From Lachnospiraceae bacterium NSJ-143 (GTDB lineage: Bacteria > Bacillota > Clostridia > Lachnospirales > Anaerotignaceae): a DNA stretch of 64,000 nucleotides. The translations under genes were made by a program, and so were the position numbers. Position 1 is the stretch's first letter, and every line of letters begins with the position of its first letter. Below are positions 52,300 through 61,043 of this stretch, piece after piece. The stretch is taken from positions 1 through 64,000 of the forward strand of contig JALIFM010000003.1 of NCBI GenBank assembly GCA_022867625.1, written 5' to 3'. The notes under the pieces are model-generated. The model was not told where the DNA came from. It worked only from the letters and a program-made list of their open reading frames with translations, and ran no database searches.

Positions 52300-53404
52300 T
52301 CAGTTGTGAATCCAGCTGAGATACGCGTTAATAAAATTATCTATATTTCCGTCCATTACAGCCTGTACATTGCCTGTCTCCTCGCCGGTGCGGTTATCCT
52401 TAACAAGGGTATACGGCATAAAAACATAGCTTCTTATCTGGCTTCCCCAGCCGATTTCCTGCTGTACTCCCCTTATCTCGGCAAGCTTTCTCATCTGCTC
52501 CTCTATCTTAAGCTCCAGAAGCTTTGCCTTGAGCATTTTCATAGCAGTATCCTTGTTGCTGTGCTGGCTTCTCTCGTTCTGGCACTGCACTACAATCCCT
52601 GTAGGGAAATGCGTTATACGTATAGCGGAAGAAGTCTTATTGATATGCTGTCCGCCGGCGCCGCTTGAACGGTATGTGTCAACCCTGATATCGTCAGGCT
52701 TGACCTCTATTGTCACATCATCATCTATCTCAGGCATTACATCGCATGAAGCAAATGATGTATGGCGTCTGCCCGCTGAGTCAAATGGGGATACCCTGAC
52801 AAGCCTGTGGACACCCTTTTCGCTTTTGAGGTATCCATAAGCGTTTTCTCCTGTAACCTGTATTGTAACAGATTTAATTCCGGCCTCATCGCCTTCAAGG
52901 TAGTCAAGGGTCTCAACCTGAAATCCCTTTTTCTCAGCCCATCTGGTGTACATTCTAAACAGCATGCTCACCCAGTCACAGGCCTCTGTGCCGCCCTCAC
53001 CGGCGTGGAGGGTTACAATAGCGTTTTCCTTGTCGTATTCGCCGTCAAGGAGTGTGCCTATCTTAAGTTCATCGTACTTTGCGATAAACTCCTCTTTAAG
53101 TTCCTTTACCTCCGCTACTATTTCCTCGTCTTCCTCCTCGTTGCCCATTTCTATGAGTGTGTTTATGTCATCGAATTTTCCGACAAGGTCTTCGTAGCCT
53201 TCAACCTTCGCTTTAAGAGCCGCTGTCTGCTTAAGGATTTTTTTACTTTTTTCCATATCGTTCCAGAAGTCAGGGTCAGCCGCTACTTCCTCAAGTTCTC
53301 TTACCTTTTCCTTTGAGTTAGCGATGTCAAAGTAAATTCCCCATTTCCTCTAATTTTTCGTTATAAGCCGCAAGCTCATTGCTTATCTGGTCAAGCTCAA
53401 ACAT
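52300..53404 (-). CDS. prfB: Peptide chain release factor 2 with programmed +1 frameshift
   Basis: The gene is in two frames. The first is 25 codons from ATG 53404 ([20 protein letters not shown]...) ending CTT-TGA. After a +1 slip at CTTTGAC (53332-53326) the second frame reads on as [20 protein letters not shown] and runs to 52300, in total about 367 residues. The body has the GGQ peptidyl-hydrolysis loop ([15 protein letters not shown]) and the stop-codon recognition region ([13 protein letters not shown]). RF2 reads UAA and UGA; low RF2 allows the slip at UGA, an autoregulatory loop. An internal ATG (53256) is not needed. It follows secA as usual, but with two flavoprotein genes between. 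Confidence 0.95.
53326..53332 (-). promoter_or_regulatory. RF2 programmed frameshift site
   Basis: CTTTGAC on the minus strand, with an SD-like GGGG 6 bases before CTT. The canonical spacing in E. coli is 3, so the stimulator here is placed somewhat farther away. Confidence 0.85.
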
Positions 53405-53440
53405 TTTTTCAACTCCCTTTGATATTTAAAATTTATATAG

Positions 53441-53477
53441 TACGCCAAAAACACGACTCATATCGTGTTAAGGCGTT
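53441..53477 (-). other. Strong hairpin between flavoprotein gene and prfB
   Basis: ACGCC-aaa-AACACGA / TCGTGTT-aa-GGCGT, 12 paired bases with a 6-nt loop. No T-run follows on either strand. It may be a weak terminator or an mRNA end-stabiliser before the prfB leader. Confidence 0.45.
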
Positions 53478-53492
53478 AGTACACATATGGAT

Positions 53493-54125
53493 TTATATTT
53501 TCCTCGAAAGGTCAGCCTCAGACAGGCCGTTCTTATCCGCAGCTCTCCGCCAGCCGGCTTCCCCTTCTGATTTATAAATTTCCTTTGGTATGCCAAGGGA
53601 TATAAAAATATCCTCAAATCCAGTTTTGCAAGCGGCGCAGGCAGACATATCATTTAAGGCCTTTCCAAGGCTTTCCTTAGGTCCTTTACCCGGCGGTACA
53701 TCTCTGAAGGGCGCAAACCCTCCGCCTCCTCCAAAGCCTATGCCTCCCATATATGAAAGCCCAGACCGGCTGCACCAGTTTCTCACAATCTCAAGGGCTG
53801 TCCTGCACTGAATACCTTCATAAAAGCCGCAGTTTACAAGACAGTATATTTTTTTGCTTTCAGTTAAAGGCTGTTCGTCGCATATACGGCACATAACCTT
53901 CAGTATATGAGACGGCACACTGTCTATATAAACAGGAAACGCCAAAACTGCGCTCTCACACCAATTAAGCTTATCAATAAATTCGCCATAGCTGTTTTCT
54001 GGAGAATTAAGCTTAATACTCCTCGTTTCAACACCATGTGGTACAAAGCTTACAAAATCCTTCAATAAAAGTCTGGATACACTTTTCTCAGCTTTAGGGC
54101 TGGCATCTATCAGCAAAAGCTTCAT
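53493..54125 (-). CDS. Flavodoxin-fold NAD(P)H-dependent oxidoreductase (partner 1)
   Basis: 210 residues. Flavodoxin-like start LLLIDASPKAEKSVSRLLL (phosphate loop), VLAFPVYIDSVPSHIL, and CLVNCGFYEG. A Gly-rich loop GGIGFGGGGGFAPF follows, with Cys pair CAAC near the end. It is likely an FMN-binding reductase. Overlaps the next gene by 4 bp (ATGA), so the two are co-translated, perhaps as partners. No known substrate. Confidence 0.75.
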   Translation of the reverse strand: MKLLLIDASPKAEKSVSRLLLKDFVSFVPHGVETRSIKLNSPENSYGEFIDKLNWCESAVLAFPVYIDSVPSHILKVMCRICDEQPLTESKKIYCLVNCGFYEGIQCRTALEIVRNWCSRSGLSYMGGIGFGGGGGFAPFRDVPPGKGPKESLGKALNDMSACAACKTGFEDIFISLGIPKEIYKSEGEAGWRRAADKNGLSEADLSRKI

Positions 54126-54607
54126 ACACTTATCGCCTCCAGCCGTTCATCTGAGTCCAAAAAATGGATCTCACTGTCAGCGGCGCCAAAATTTACAGCA
54201 TTGAAACCAACAAGCCCCTCTGCGGTTTTCATTTCAGCTTCGCTCATATCTCCGTAAAAATAAACTTTTAAACTGAATTTATTGTCATATCTTATTTTAT
54301 GGTGCATTTTTCCGTCTTTAAATATAAAATCGGCATGCAGGTATGGTATTGACCTGTCCAGCACATTTTTAACAAAAGGGCTGTAACAGCCAAAACAGTT
54401 ACGGCTGATTATTATAACCTCTTTGCTGACAGAAATCAAATGCCCCATGTCCTCATAGCCATCGTGAATAACACATCTGCCCGGCGTTTTTATCCAGCAG
54501 CCAAAGCAGCCGACACATTTATTTATAGCTTTATTCGGGCCTATTATATTTGTTTCGGCAGAGCTGTTTATTTTTATACTGTCCGTATCAGTTATAACAA
54601 GCTTCAT
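54122..54607 (-). CDS. Flavodoxin-fold NAD(P)H-dependent oxidoreductase (partner 2)
   Basis: 161 residues. Cys-rich motif CVGCFGCWIKTPGRC after a short start, then HDGYEDMGHLISVSKEVIII and RNCFGCYSPFVKNVLDRSIP, the pattern of iron-sulfur-flavoprotein/WrbA-like reductases. The phosphate loop is short and atypical (TDTDSIKINSSAE), so FMN binding may be weak. AAGGAGG before ATG 54607. Sits between secA and prfB. Confidence 0.75.
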   Translation of the reverse strand: MKLVITDTDSIKINSSAETNIIGPNKAINKCVGCFGCWIKTPGRCVIHDGYEDMGHLISVSKEVIIISRNCFGCYSPFVKNVLDRSIPYLHADFIFKDGKMHHKIRYDNKFSLKVYFYGDMSEAEMKTAEGLVGFNAVNFGAADSEIHFLDSDERLEAISV

Positions 54608-54643
54608 ATTGGCGCCTCCTTAAAAATGGTGCCTCAAAAAATT

Positions 54644-57241
54644 TTAAGCGTTTCTTCCGCAGCAGTGCTTATATTTTTTTCCGCTTCCGCATGGGCATGG
54701 GTCGTTCCTTCCAACCTTTGCCTCAGACTTTCTTTTAGGCTCCTTTTTAAGGGTATCGTCCTTGTTTGTAAAGGTCTGCCTTTCTTCTTCTTTAAGCTCA
54801 ACAGGCTTCTTTACAAGCCTTACATGCATAAGAGCCCTTACAGTCTCAACCTGAATATTCATGTTGAGCTCCTCAAACATGTCAAAGCTTACATATTTGT
54901 ACTCAATAAGCGGGTCTCTCTGAGCGTAGGCATGAAGGCCTATTCCCTGTCTCATCTGGTCCATATCGTCAATATGGTCCATCCATTTCTGGTCTATAAT
55001 ACGCAGCATTATATACCTTTCAAGCCCGCGCATACGGTCCTCAGTTTCGCCTTCCTCAGCTGTGGACTGGATTTCCTTTTCCTTAGCCTCATAAAGCGCT
55101 TTGGCTTTGTCAAAAATGCGTTCAGAAAGCGCTTCCTTCGTAATCGACTTGACATCGTCCTCCGAAAGCTTTATAACCCCTACCGGTATTATAGGCAGCA
55201 GATACTCATTGAGGGAGGCCATATCCCATTCCTCAGGGTATGTGGAATCGCCTATTGATTTATTTACCGCATTGTCTATTATATTTTTAATCATATTTAT
55301 AATGCTTTCGCGCAGGTCCTCACCATAGAGCACACGCCTTCTCTCATTATAAATAGTTTCCCTCTGTTCATTCATTACCTGGTCGTATTCAAGCAGGTGC
55401 TTACGGGTTGCGAAGTTATTGCCCTCCACCTTTTTCTGAGCGTTTTCAATAGCTTTGCCAAGCATTGAATTTTCGATAGGGTCGTCCTCGTCAAGGCCAA
55501 GGGTATCGACAATTTTCATTGTTCTTTCTCCGCCGAAAAGCCTCATAAGGTCATCTTCAAGTGAGATATAGAATTTGCTCTCACCCGGGTCTCCCTGACG
55601 ACCGGAACGTCCTCTCAGCTGGTTATCGATACGTCTGGACTCATGGCGCTCCGTTCCTATAATCTTAAGGCCGCCAAGCTCCTTTACCCCTTCGCCAAGC
55701 TTTATGTCAGTACCACGGCCCGCCATATTAGTTGCGATAGTAACCGCGCCCATCTGGCCTGCGTCTGCTACAATCTCCGCTTCCTTTTCATGGTATTTTG
55801 CGTTGAGCACCTGATGAGGTATACCCCTCTTTTTAAGTATGGAGCTGAGCTCCTCGGATTTTTCAATGGATATTGTGCCTACAAGCACCGGCTGGCCCTT
55901 GGCATGAGTTGCCTCTATGTCATTTGCCACTGCCCTGAACTTGGCCTTTTCTGTTTTATATACAACATCGTTCTGGTCTTTTCTTATAATCGGAAGGTTT
56001 GTAGGAATCTGTACAACGTCCATATTGTAGATATTCCTGAACTCCGCCTCCTCAGTCTGGGCGGTACCTGTCATACCGGCTTTTTTGCTGTATTTGTTAA
56101 AGAAATTCTGGAATGTGATAGTAGCAAGGGTTTTGCTCTCCTTATTTACCTTCACGTTTTCTTTAGCCTCAATAGCCTGATGAAGACCGTCGGAATACCT
56201 TCTGCCCGGCATTATACGGCCTGTAAACTCGTCTACTATAAGCACCTCGTCGTCCTTTACCACATAGTCCTTATCCCTTGACATCTGGTAGTTGGCCTTG
56301 AGGGCATTATTTATATGGTGGAGTATGCCCATGTTTTCAGGGTCGGTAAGTGTATCGATTTTAAAGAACTTTTCCGCCCTCTCAACACCCTGCTGAGTCA
56401 GCGTTACCGTCTTCATTTTTTCGTCAACAACAAAGTCGCCCTCCTCAATGAGCTCCTCCTTGAGTATAGGGTTGAGGGCCTCCTCCTCATTTACTATACG
56501 GCCCTTCTGGAGCATTTTTACAAAGTGGTCCGCCACCTCATAAAGCTGTGTGCTCTTATCGCCGCTTCCGGAAATAATAAGAGGTGTTCTGGCCTCGTCA
56601 ATAAGCACGGAGTCAACCTCGTCTATAAGCGCAAAGTTAAGCCCGCGCTGAACCATATGCTCTTTCCTTACAACCATATTGTCACGCAGATAGTCAAAGC
56701 CGTACTCGTTATTTGTTCCGTAAGTTATGTCGCAGTCGTAATTCATGCGCCTTTCGATATTATTCATGCTGTTAAGTATAACTCCGACTGAAAGCCCAAG
56801 GAACTTATGGACTTGGCCCATCCACTCGGCGTCACGCTTAGCAAGGTAATCGTTTACCGTTACAACATGCACGCCCTCGCCTGTAAGAGCATTAAGGTAA
56901 GAAGGAAGAGTGGCAACAAGTGTTTTTCCTTCTCCTGTTTTCATCTCTGCGATACGACCCTGGTGCAAAACCACACCGCCAATAAGCTGTACCCTGAAAT
57001 GCCTGTAGCCAAGAGTCCGAAACGCCGCTTCCCTTACTGTGGCAAACGCCTCAACAAGAAGGTCGTCAAGGCTTTCCCCGTTTTTATATCTTTCTTTAAA
57101 CTCATCTGTCTTTGCCCTCAGCGCCTCATCACTTAAAGCCGCGTATTCATCTTTTAACGCCTCAATCTTATCTACAATAGGATTGATTTTTTTAATCTCT
57201 TTTTCGCTGTAATTGCCAAATATTTTTTCTAACAAACCCAT
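54644..57241 (-). CDS. secA: Protein translocase ATPase SecA
   Basis: 865 residues. Q motif and Walker [25 protein letters not shown]-like [19 protein letters not shown]; preprotein-crosslinking domain; second NBF ([50 protein letters not shown]). The C-terminal zinc motif is [13 protein letters not shown]. It drives export through SecYEG. The start is ATG 57241 with AGGTGA 8 bp upstream; a longer in-frame reading from 57280 has no SD. Confidence 0.97.
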   Translation of the reverse strand: MGLLEKIFGNYSEKEIKKINPIVDKIEALKDEYAALSDEALRAKTDEFKERYKNGESLDDLLVEAFATVREAAFRTLGYRHFRVQLIGGVVLHQGRIAEMKTGEGKTLVATLPSYLNALTGEGVHVVTVNDYLAKRDAEWMGQVHKFLGLSVGVILNSMNNIERRMNYDCDITYGTNNEYGFDYLRDNMVVRKEHMVQRGLNFALIDEVDSVLIDEARTPLIISGSGDKSTQLYEVADHFVKMLQKGRIVNEEEALNPILKEELIEEGDFVVDEKMKTVTLTQQGVERAEKFFKIDTLTDPENMGILHHINNALKANYQMSRDKDYVVKDDEVLIVDEFTGRIMPGRRYSDGLHQAIEAKENVKVNKESKTLATITFQNFFNKYSKKAGMTGTAQTEEAEFRNIYNMDVVQIPTNLPIIRKDQNDVVYKTEKAKFRAVANDIEATHAKGQPVLVGTISIEKSEELSSILKKRGIPHQVLNAKYHEKEAEIVADAGQMGAVTIATNMAGRGTDIKLGEGVKELGGLKIIGTERHESRRIDNQLRGRSGRQGDPGESKFYISLEDDLMRLFGGERTMKIVDTLGLDEDDPIENSMLGKAIENAQKKVEGNNFATRKHLLEYDQVMNEQRETIYNERRRVLYGEDLRESIINMIKNIIDNAVNKSIGDSTYPEEWDMASLNEYLLPIIPVGVIKLSEDDVKSITKEALSERIFDKAKALYEAKEKEIQSTAEEGETEDRMRGLERYIMLRIIDQKWMDHIDDMDQMRQGIGLHAYAQRDPLIEYKYVSFDMFEELNMNIQVETVRALMHVRLVKKPVELKEEERQTFTNKDDTLKKEPKRKSEAKVGRNDPCPCGSGKKYKHCCGRNA

Positions 57242-57446
57242 TATTATTGTCACCTCAGAATTTATATGAAATTGTACCAAATTTTAAACATACGTAACCA
57301 TTATTAACATAGTTTATCAGATAAAGACTACCGCCGCAATAAAAATCAATAAACTTAATATAAAAAACATAATATTTAACCGTATTTTAAAGAAAGAATC
57401 AATGGCAGAACAGGCAGTATATTCAGGTCATTCCAATAATATGTAG

Positions 57447-57468
57447 TTCCGGCAAATTAATGCCGGAA
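57447..57468. other. Hairpin after the lipoprotein gene
   Basis: TTCCGGCA / TGCCGGAA, 8 bp, 6-nt loop, 7 bp beyond the lipoprotein stop. The T-tract is missing, so it is at best a weak terminator. The gap 57242-57446 shows nothing else. Confidence 0.45.
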
Positions 57469-57474
57469 TGAGAA

Positions 57475-57882
57475 TCATTCAAGGTTTCCCATGTTGTGGT
57501 TGTTGTAGCCTGCGCCTACACCATAGTTGGAGTCATAATAGCCCTGGTAGCCGCTGTCGTCGCCGTACCTTGTGCCGCTTACGCCTGAGTACTGGCCGTT
57601 GTCATACATTGTGCCGTTATAGCCGTCTGTATAATAGCCGCCGCCGTAATTTCCGTACCCGCTGTAATTGTCGCTGTAGTAGCCTGTGCCTGTGCCGTTT
57701 GTGTTTGTTCCGTTGTCCCAGCCTCTGTCTATTCCGTTTGCAACGTCGTTAACTCCCCTGTCCCATGCGTTTCCGGCGTCGTCTACGGCCTTTGAAAGGT
57801 TGTTCTGCGCCTTGTCTGACGAACATCCTGAAAAGGACATGCACAAAAGCGCCATGATTAAAACAAATGCTGATTTCTTCAT
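57475..57882 (-). CDS. Gly/Tyr/Asn-rich lipoprotein, unknown
   Basis: 135 residues. Lipoprotein signal with lipobox SFSGC (Cys 20). A short helical segment (LSKAVDDAGNAWDRGVNDVA) is followed by about 80 residues of low-complexity Gly, Tyr, Asn and Asp (GYYSDNYSGYGNYGGGYYTD). No family recognised. It would be anchored outside the membrane; the tail is probably disordered or adhesive. The composition is unlike any neighbour. ATG 57882 with GGGAGG 11 bp upstream. Divergent from malQ. Confidence 0.75.
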   Translation of the reverse strand: MKKSAFVLIMALLCMSFSGCSSDKAQNNLSKAVDDAGNAWDRGVNDVANGIDRGWDNGTNTNGTGTGYYSDNYSGYGNYGGGYYTDGYNGTMYDNGQYSGVSGTRYGDDSGYQGYYDSNYGVGAGYNNHNMGNLE

Positions 57883-57920
57883 ATTAAACCATGCCTCCCG
57901 AAAGAAAATAAATGATTGTA

Positions 57921-57960
57921 TTGCCTCAATATTTTTTGTAAAATATATCAGTATATACTG
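57921..57960 (+). promoter_or_regulatory. malQ promoter candidate with palindrome
   Basis: TTGCCT (57921-57926), 17-bp spacer, TATATC (57944-57949). Then comes the perfect 12-bp palindrome CAGTATATACTG (57949-57960) at the expected start site, a possible repressor operator. Confidence 0.4.
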
Positions 57961-58017
57961 TGTTTAAAATGGCACGGTTTGAAATTATTTCTTTTTAATT
58001 TAAAACGGAGGCATAAA

Positions 58018-59673
58018 ATGGAAAAAAGGAAAAGCGGAATACTTCTTCACCCGACATCCCTTCCCTCACCTTATGGAATAGGCGATATCGGAAAAAATGC
58101 TTATAATTTTATAGATTTTCTCAAAAAATCGGGCCAGTCGCTCTGGCAGGTACTTCCGCTTGGCCCTACAGGCTTCGGCAATTCGCCATATCAGAGCTAT
58201 TCCGCCTTTGCGGGCAACTATTATCTTATAAGCCCTGAATCTCTCTATAAAGAAGGTCTGCTCTCAAAAAATGATATTGATAAAATACCGCTCTTTCCAG
58301 ACAGCTTTACCGACTATCCAAATGTAATTGAATATAAGATGTCCCTTTTTAAAAAGGCTTATGAAAATTTTTTAAAAACCGACTATTTTATTTCTGAATA
58401 CAAAAGCTTCAAAAAAAGCTGCTCTCACTGGCTTGACGGCTGCTGCCTTTTTGCAGCCGCAAAGGATTACTATATAGAAAACCGTAAAAACGAATTTGAG
58501 CCGAAGGCCCTTAAAGACCTTCAAAAGCTCCTGAAAGGTTCTGTGAGCGATAACACAGTCAGGGATTATTACTACGGAGGAGTCTGGGCTACATGGGACG
58601 AGAGCCTTAAAAACAGAATCCCGGAAGCTGTTGAACAGTACAAATTGCTGCTCTCGGATAAAATCGAGTTCTACTCCTTCCTTCAGTTTATGTTCTACAG
58701 ACAGTGGGGCGCTCTTAAAGACTATGCCAACAGAAACGGAATTGGAATTATAGGCGATATCCCTATATTTACGGCATGGGACAGCGCTGATGTATGGGAA
58801 AACCCCAATCTTTTTGACCTTGACAAAAACGGGTTTCCAGCTGAGTCTGCCGGAGTGCCGCCGGACTATTTTTCACCAAAAGGCCAGCTCTGGGGAACCC
58901 CCCTTTACAACTGGTCACAGCACAAAAAGACCGGCTACAGCTGGTGGATAAGCCGCATTAAAAACTGCCTCAAGCTGGCCGATACTATACGTATAGACCA
59001 TTTCAGGGGTTTTGAAAGCTTTTACTGCATACCTAAGGGCATGGAGGACGCCACTGTCGGAAAATGGCGAAAAGGCCCCGGAACGGATTTTTTTGCGGCC
59101 CTGAAAAAAGAATTGAAAAGTCTGCCGTTTATAGCCGAGGATTTGGGCATAATAACACCTGAGGTTACCTCCCTGCGCCTGTCCGCCGGACTTCCCGGAA
59201 TGAAAATACTGCAGTTTGCTTTTGATGACAGCACAAACAACAGCTACCTTCCGCATAACTATGAGAAAAACTGCGTTGTCTACACAGGCACCCATGATAA
59301 TGATACCACCAGAGGCTGGTACGAATCGGCTCCGGAATACAGCCGTGACTATATGAGACGCTATATGAACACAGACGGAAACTCCCCCGAGTGGGATTTA
59401 ATAAGGCTTGCGTATTCCTCCTGCGCGGATACCGCCATATTCCCATTACAGGACATACTGTCACTGCCCTCACAGGCCCGCATGAACACTCCGGGAACAC
59501 AGAGCGGCAACTGGCTGTGGAGGTTCAGAGCTGACGATTTAAATGATGAGTACTCTCAAAGGCTTCTCTACCTTAACCGCATATTTAAAAGGAACATTCA
59601 GGCTACAGCCACAGCAGACGACTTCGCAGATGAGCAGGACAGGGGCAAACCGGAAAAAAATACTCAGGAGTGA
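58018..59673 (+). CDS. malQ: 4-alpha-glucanotransferase (amylomaltase)
   Basis: 551 residues, GH77. Start RKSGILLHPTSLPSPYGIGD; WQVLPLGPTGFGNSPYQSYS; GDIPIFTAWDSADVW; nucleophile Asp in IRIDHFRGFESF; acid Glu in FIAEDLGIITPEV; BTGTHDNDTTRGWY-type TGTHDNDTTRGWY. It transfers malto-oligosaccharides during glycogen or maltodextrin use in the cytoplasm. The start is ATG 58018 with CGGAGG; a longer reading from 57916 lacks an SD. The last ~20 residues are a polar extension. Confidence 0.96.
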   Translation: MEKRKSGILLHPTSLPSPYGIGDIGKNAYNFIDFLKKSGQSLWQVLPLGPTGFGNSPYQSYSAFAGNYYLISPESLYKEGLLSKNDIDKIPLFPDSFTDYPNVIEYKMSLFKKAYENFLKTDYFISEYKSFKKSCSHWLDGCCLFAAAKDYYIENRKNEFEPKALKDLQKLLKGSVSDNTVRDYYYGGVWATWDESLKNRIPEAVEQYKLLLSDKIEFYSFLQFMFYRQWGALKDYANRNGIGIIGDIPIFTAWDSADVWENPNLFDLDKNGFPAESAGVPPDYFSPKGQLWGTPLYNWSQHKKTGYSWWISRIKNCLKLADTIRIDHFRGFESFYCIPKGMEDATVGKWRKGPGTDFFAALKKELKSLPFIAEDLGIITPEVTSLRLSAGLPGMKILQFAFDDSTNNSYLPHNYEKNCVVYTGTHDNDTTRGWYESAPEYSRDYMRRYMNTDGNSPEWDLIRLAYSSCADTAIFPLQDILSLPSQARMNTPGTQSGNWLWRFRADDLNDEYSQRLLYLNRIFKRNIQATATADDFADEQDRGKPEKNTQE

Positions 59674-59677
59674 TTAT

Positions 59678-60316
59678 TTGGCTGGTTCAGATTATACCAA
59701 AAACCAAAGCGCGGCAAATCCGTTGATACCGGTTTGCGCCGCGCTCTACTGTGTTTTTGTGTTCCGGGACATGTTTGTACCCGACTTTTACAACGACTGT
59801 CTTAAATACACATTTATGACACTCATAATAATATCATCGGCCCTTTCCGGCGACTTTCTGCTGGCTCTGGCCGAATGCGCAATACTTCCGGCAGACTATT
59901 TTCTGCTTTTTACAGAACAGTATGAAACCGGAGTGCTGTTTTTTTCCGCCGCCATGTATATTTTTATACTCAGGCATTCGTCAAACACACATCAAAAGGT
60001 ATATCCCCTTTTGTTTTTAGCAATATCAGCGGCAAACAAAACAGGCGTACCATCAGTCTACCTGATATACGCCTGTCTGTTTTACTATCATGTGTTTATA
60101 CTGGCTGTAAATAAGCTTTACCGCCTTATACCTGCGTTTACAGTATTCGCCCTGTGCGACATATGCGTAGCACTCAACTATATAAGCCCTGACCCTACTG
60201 TGCGCTACCTTATATGGATACTTTACGGCATGAGCCAGCTGCTTATAGTTACCTGCGCCACAGTGACACAGCTTCGCTGCACACCACGCCGCTTTCCTTA
60301 TTTAAGAACTCGGTAA
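59678..60316 (+). CDS. YhhN/lysoplasmalogenase-like membrane protein
   Basis: 212 residues, about seven membrane segments. The pattern DFLLALAECAILPADYFLLF, GVLFFSAAMYIFILRH and the C-terminal LIWILYGMSQLLIVTC resembles YhhN/TMEM86 proteins, some of which cleave lysoplasmalogen. Identity is moderate and the assignment tentative. Plasmalogens are known in anaerobic Clostridia, so the role is plausible. TTG 59678 with AGGAG 7 bp upstream, 4 bp after malQ. Its last 68 bp overlap the convergent thioesterase gene. Confidence 0.6.
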   Translation: MAGSDYTKNQSAANPLIPVCAALYCVFVFRDMFVPDFYNDCLKYTFMTLIIISSALSGDFLLALAECAILPADYFLLFTEQYETGVLFFSAAMYIFILRHSSNTHQKVYPLLFLAISAANKTGVPSVYLIYACLFYYHVFILAVNKLYRLIPAFTVFALCDICVALNYISPDPTVRYLIWILYGMSQLLIVTCATVTQLRCTPRRFPYLRTR

Positions 60317-60998
60317 ATATTTCGATTATGCCGTCACGCTGTGACTTGTATGTGTTGAGCACAAGCCTGTCGCCCCTGCGGCTCTCTTTTCTGAAAACTA
60401 TCTTGAAATCACATATTTCATATTCATTATATATATCCTCAGGCACCATATCGCTTGCCCACGCCGCGTACTGGGTATTGTTTGTGTGCCCGTTGGTGTC
60501 TGTCTGGCTCCTTGTAACCTCAAGCTCAAAGGAAGATATAATTTCGCCCTTTTCCTTAGGCATACGGTATTTTTCGCCCTCCACGGCAGGCCTTGCGCCT
60601 GTATTATAGGCCTCATCCATCTCCGGCGGTATTGCCACAGGCGCACGTTTTTCAAGGTCCATAAATATCCACCTTGACGCGGCCTTTATTATCTCCTTAC
60701 CGTGGCTGTCTGTAGCTGTATAGCTCCTTTCAGCCTGAAAATGCTTTATCCCGGACGACCATGTCCTGAATACTATGCTTTCGCCGCACTCCGGCATTCT
60801 GTCTATGACAATGTGGTAATTTGTAATCACCCAGCCGCGGTTTTGGTCAGAAAGCCTTTTTACAGTATAGCCGGCGCTGTCGGAATGTTCTATGGCTATG
60901 TCCTGAAAAAACGCCATAAGGGCGGAAACCGTAAGCCTCAGCCTGTTGTCCGCTGCATAGTACGAAATTTCCTGTTTCTTATCAAACTTGAATTCCAT
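60249..60998 (-). CDS. Acyl-ACP thioesterase
   Basis: 249 residues, tandem hot-dog FatA/FatB-like family. First half: DIAIEHSDSAGYTVKRLSDQ, RGWVITNYHIVIDRMP, WSSGIKHFQAERSY. Second half holds the active-site motif TDTNGHTNNTQYAAWASD. It releases free fatty acids from ACP. ATG 60998; the SD is weak. Its 3' end overlaps the YhhN-like gene in the opposite direction by 68 bp. Confidence 0.92.
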   Translation of the reverse strand: MEFKFDKKQEISYYAADNRLRLTVSALMAFFQDIAIEHSDSAGYTVKRLSDQNRGWVITNYHIVIDRMPECGESIVFRTWSSGIKHFQAERSYTATDSHGKEIIKAASRWIFMDLEKRAPVAIPPEMDEAYNTGARPAVEGEKYRMPKEKGEIISSFELEVTRSQTDTNGHTNNTQYAAWASDMVPEDIYNEYEICDFKIVFRKESRRGDRLVLNTYKSQRDGIIEIFTEFLNKESGVVCSEAVSLWRR

Positions 60999-61043
60999 TA
61001 AAACTTCTTCCCTTCTGATAAACGCCTCATTTAAGCCCGTGAA

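Noticed and set aside
57468-57752. A Cys/Arg-rich 94-aa reading frame on the plus strand
   Set aside because: It is antisense to the Gly/Tyr-rich lipoprotein; its odd composition is explained by the complement of GGN/TAY codons. No SD.
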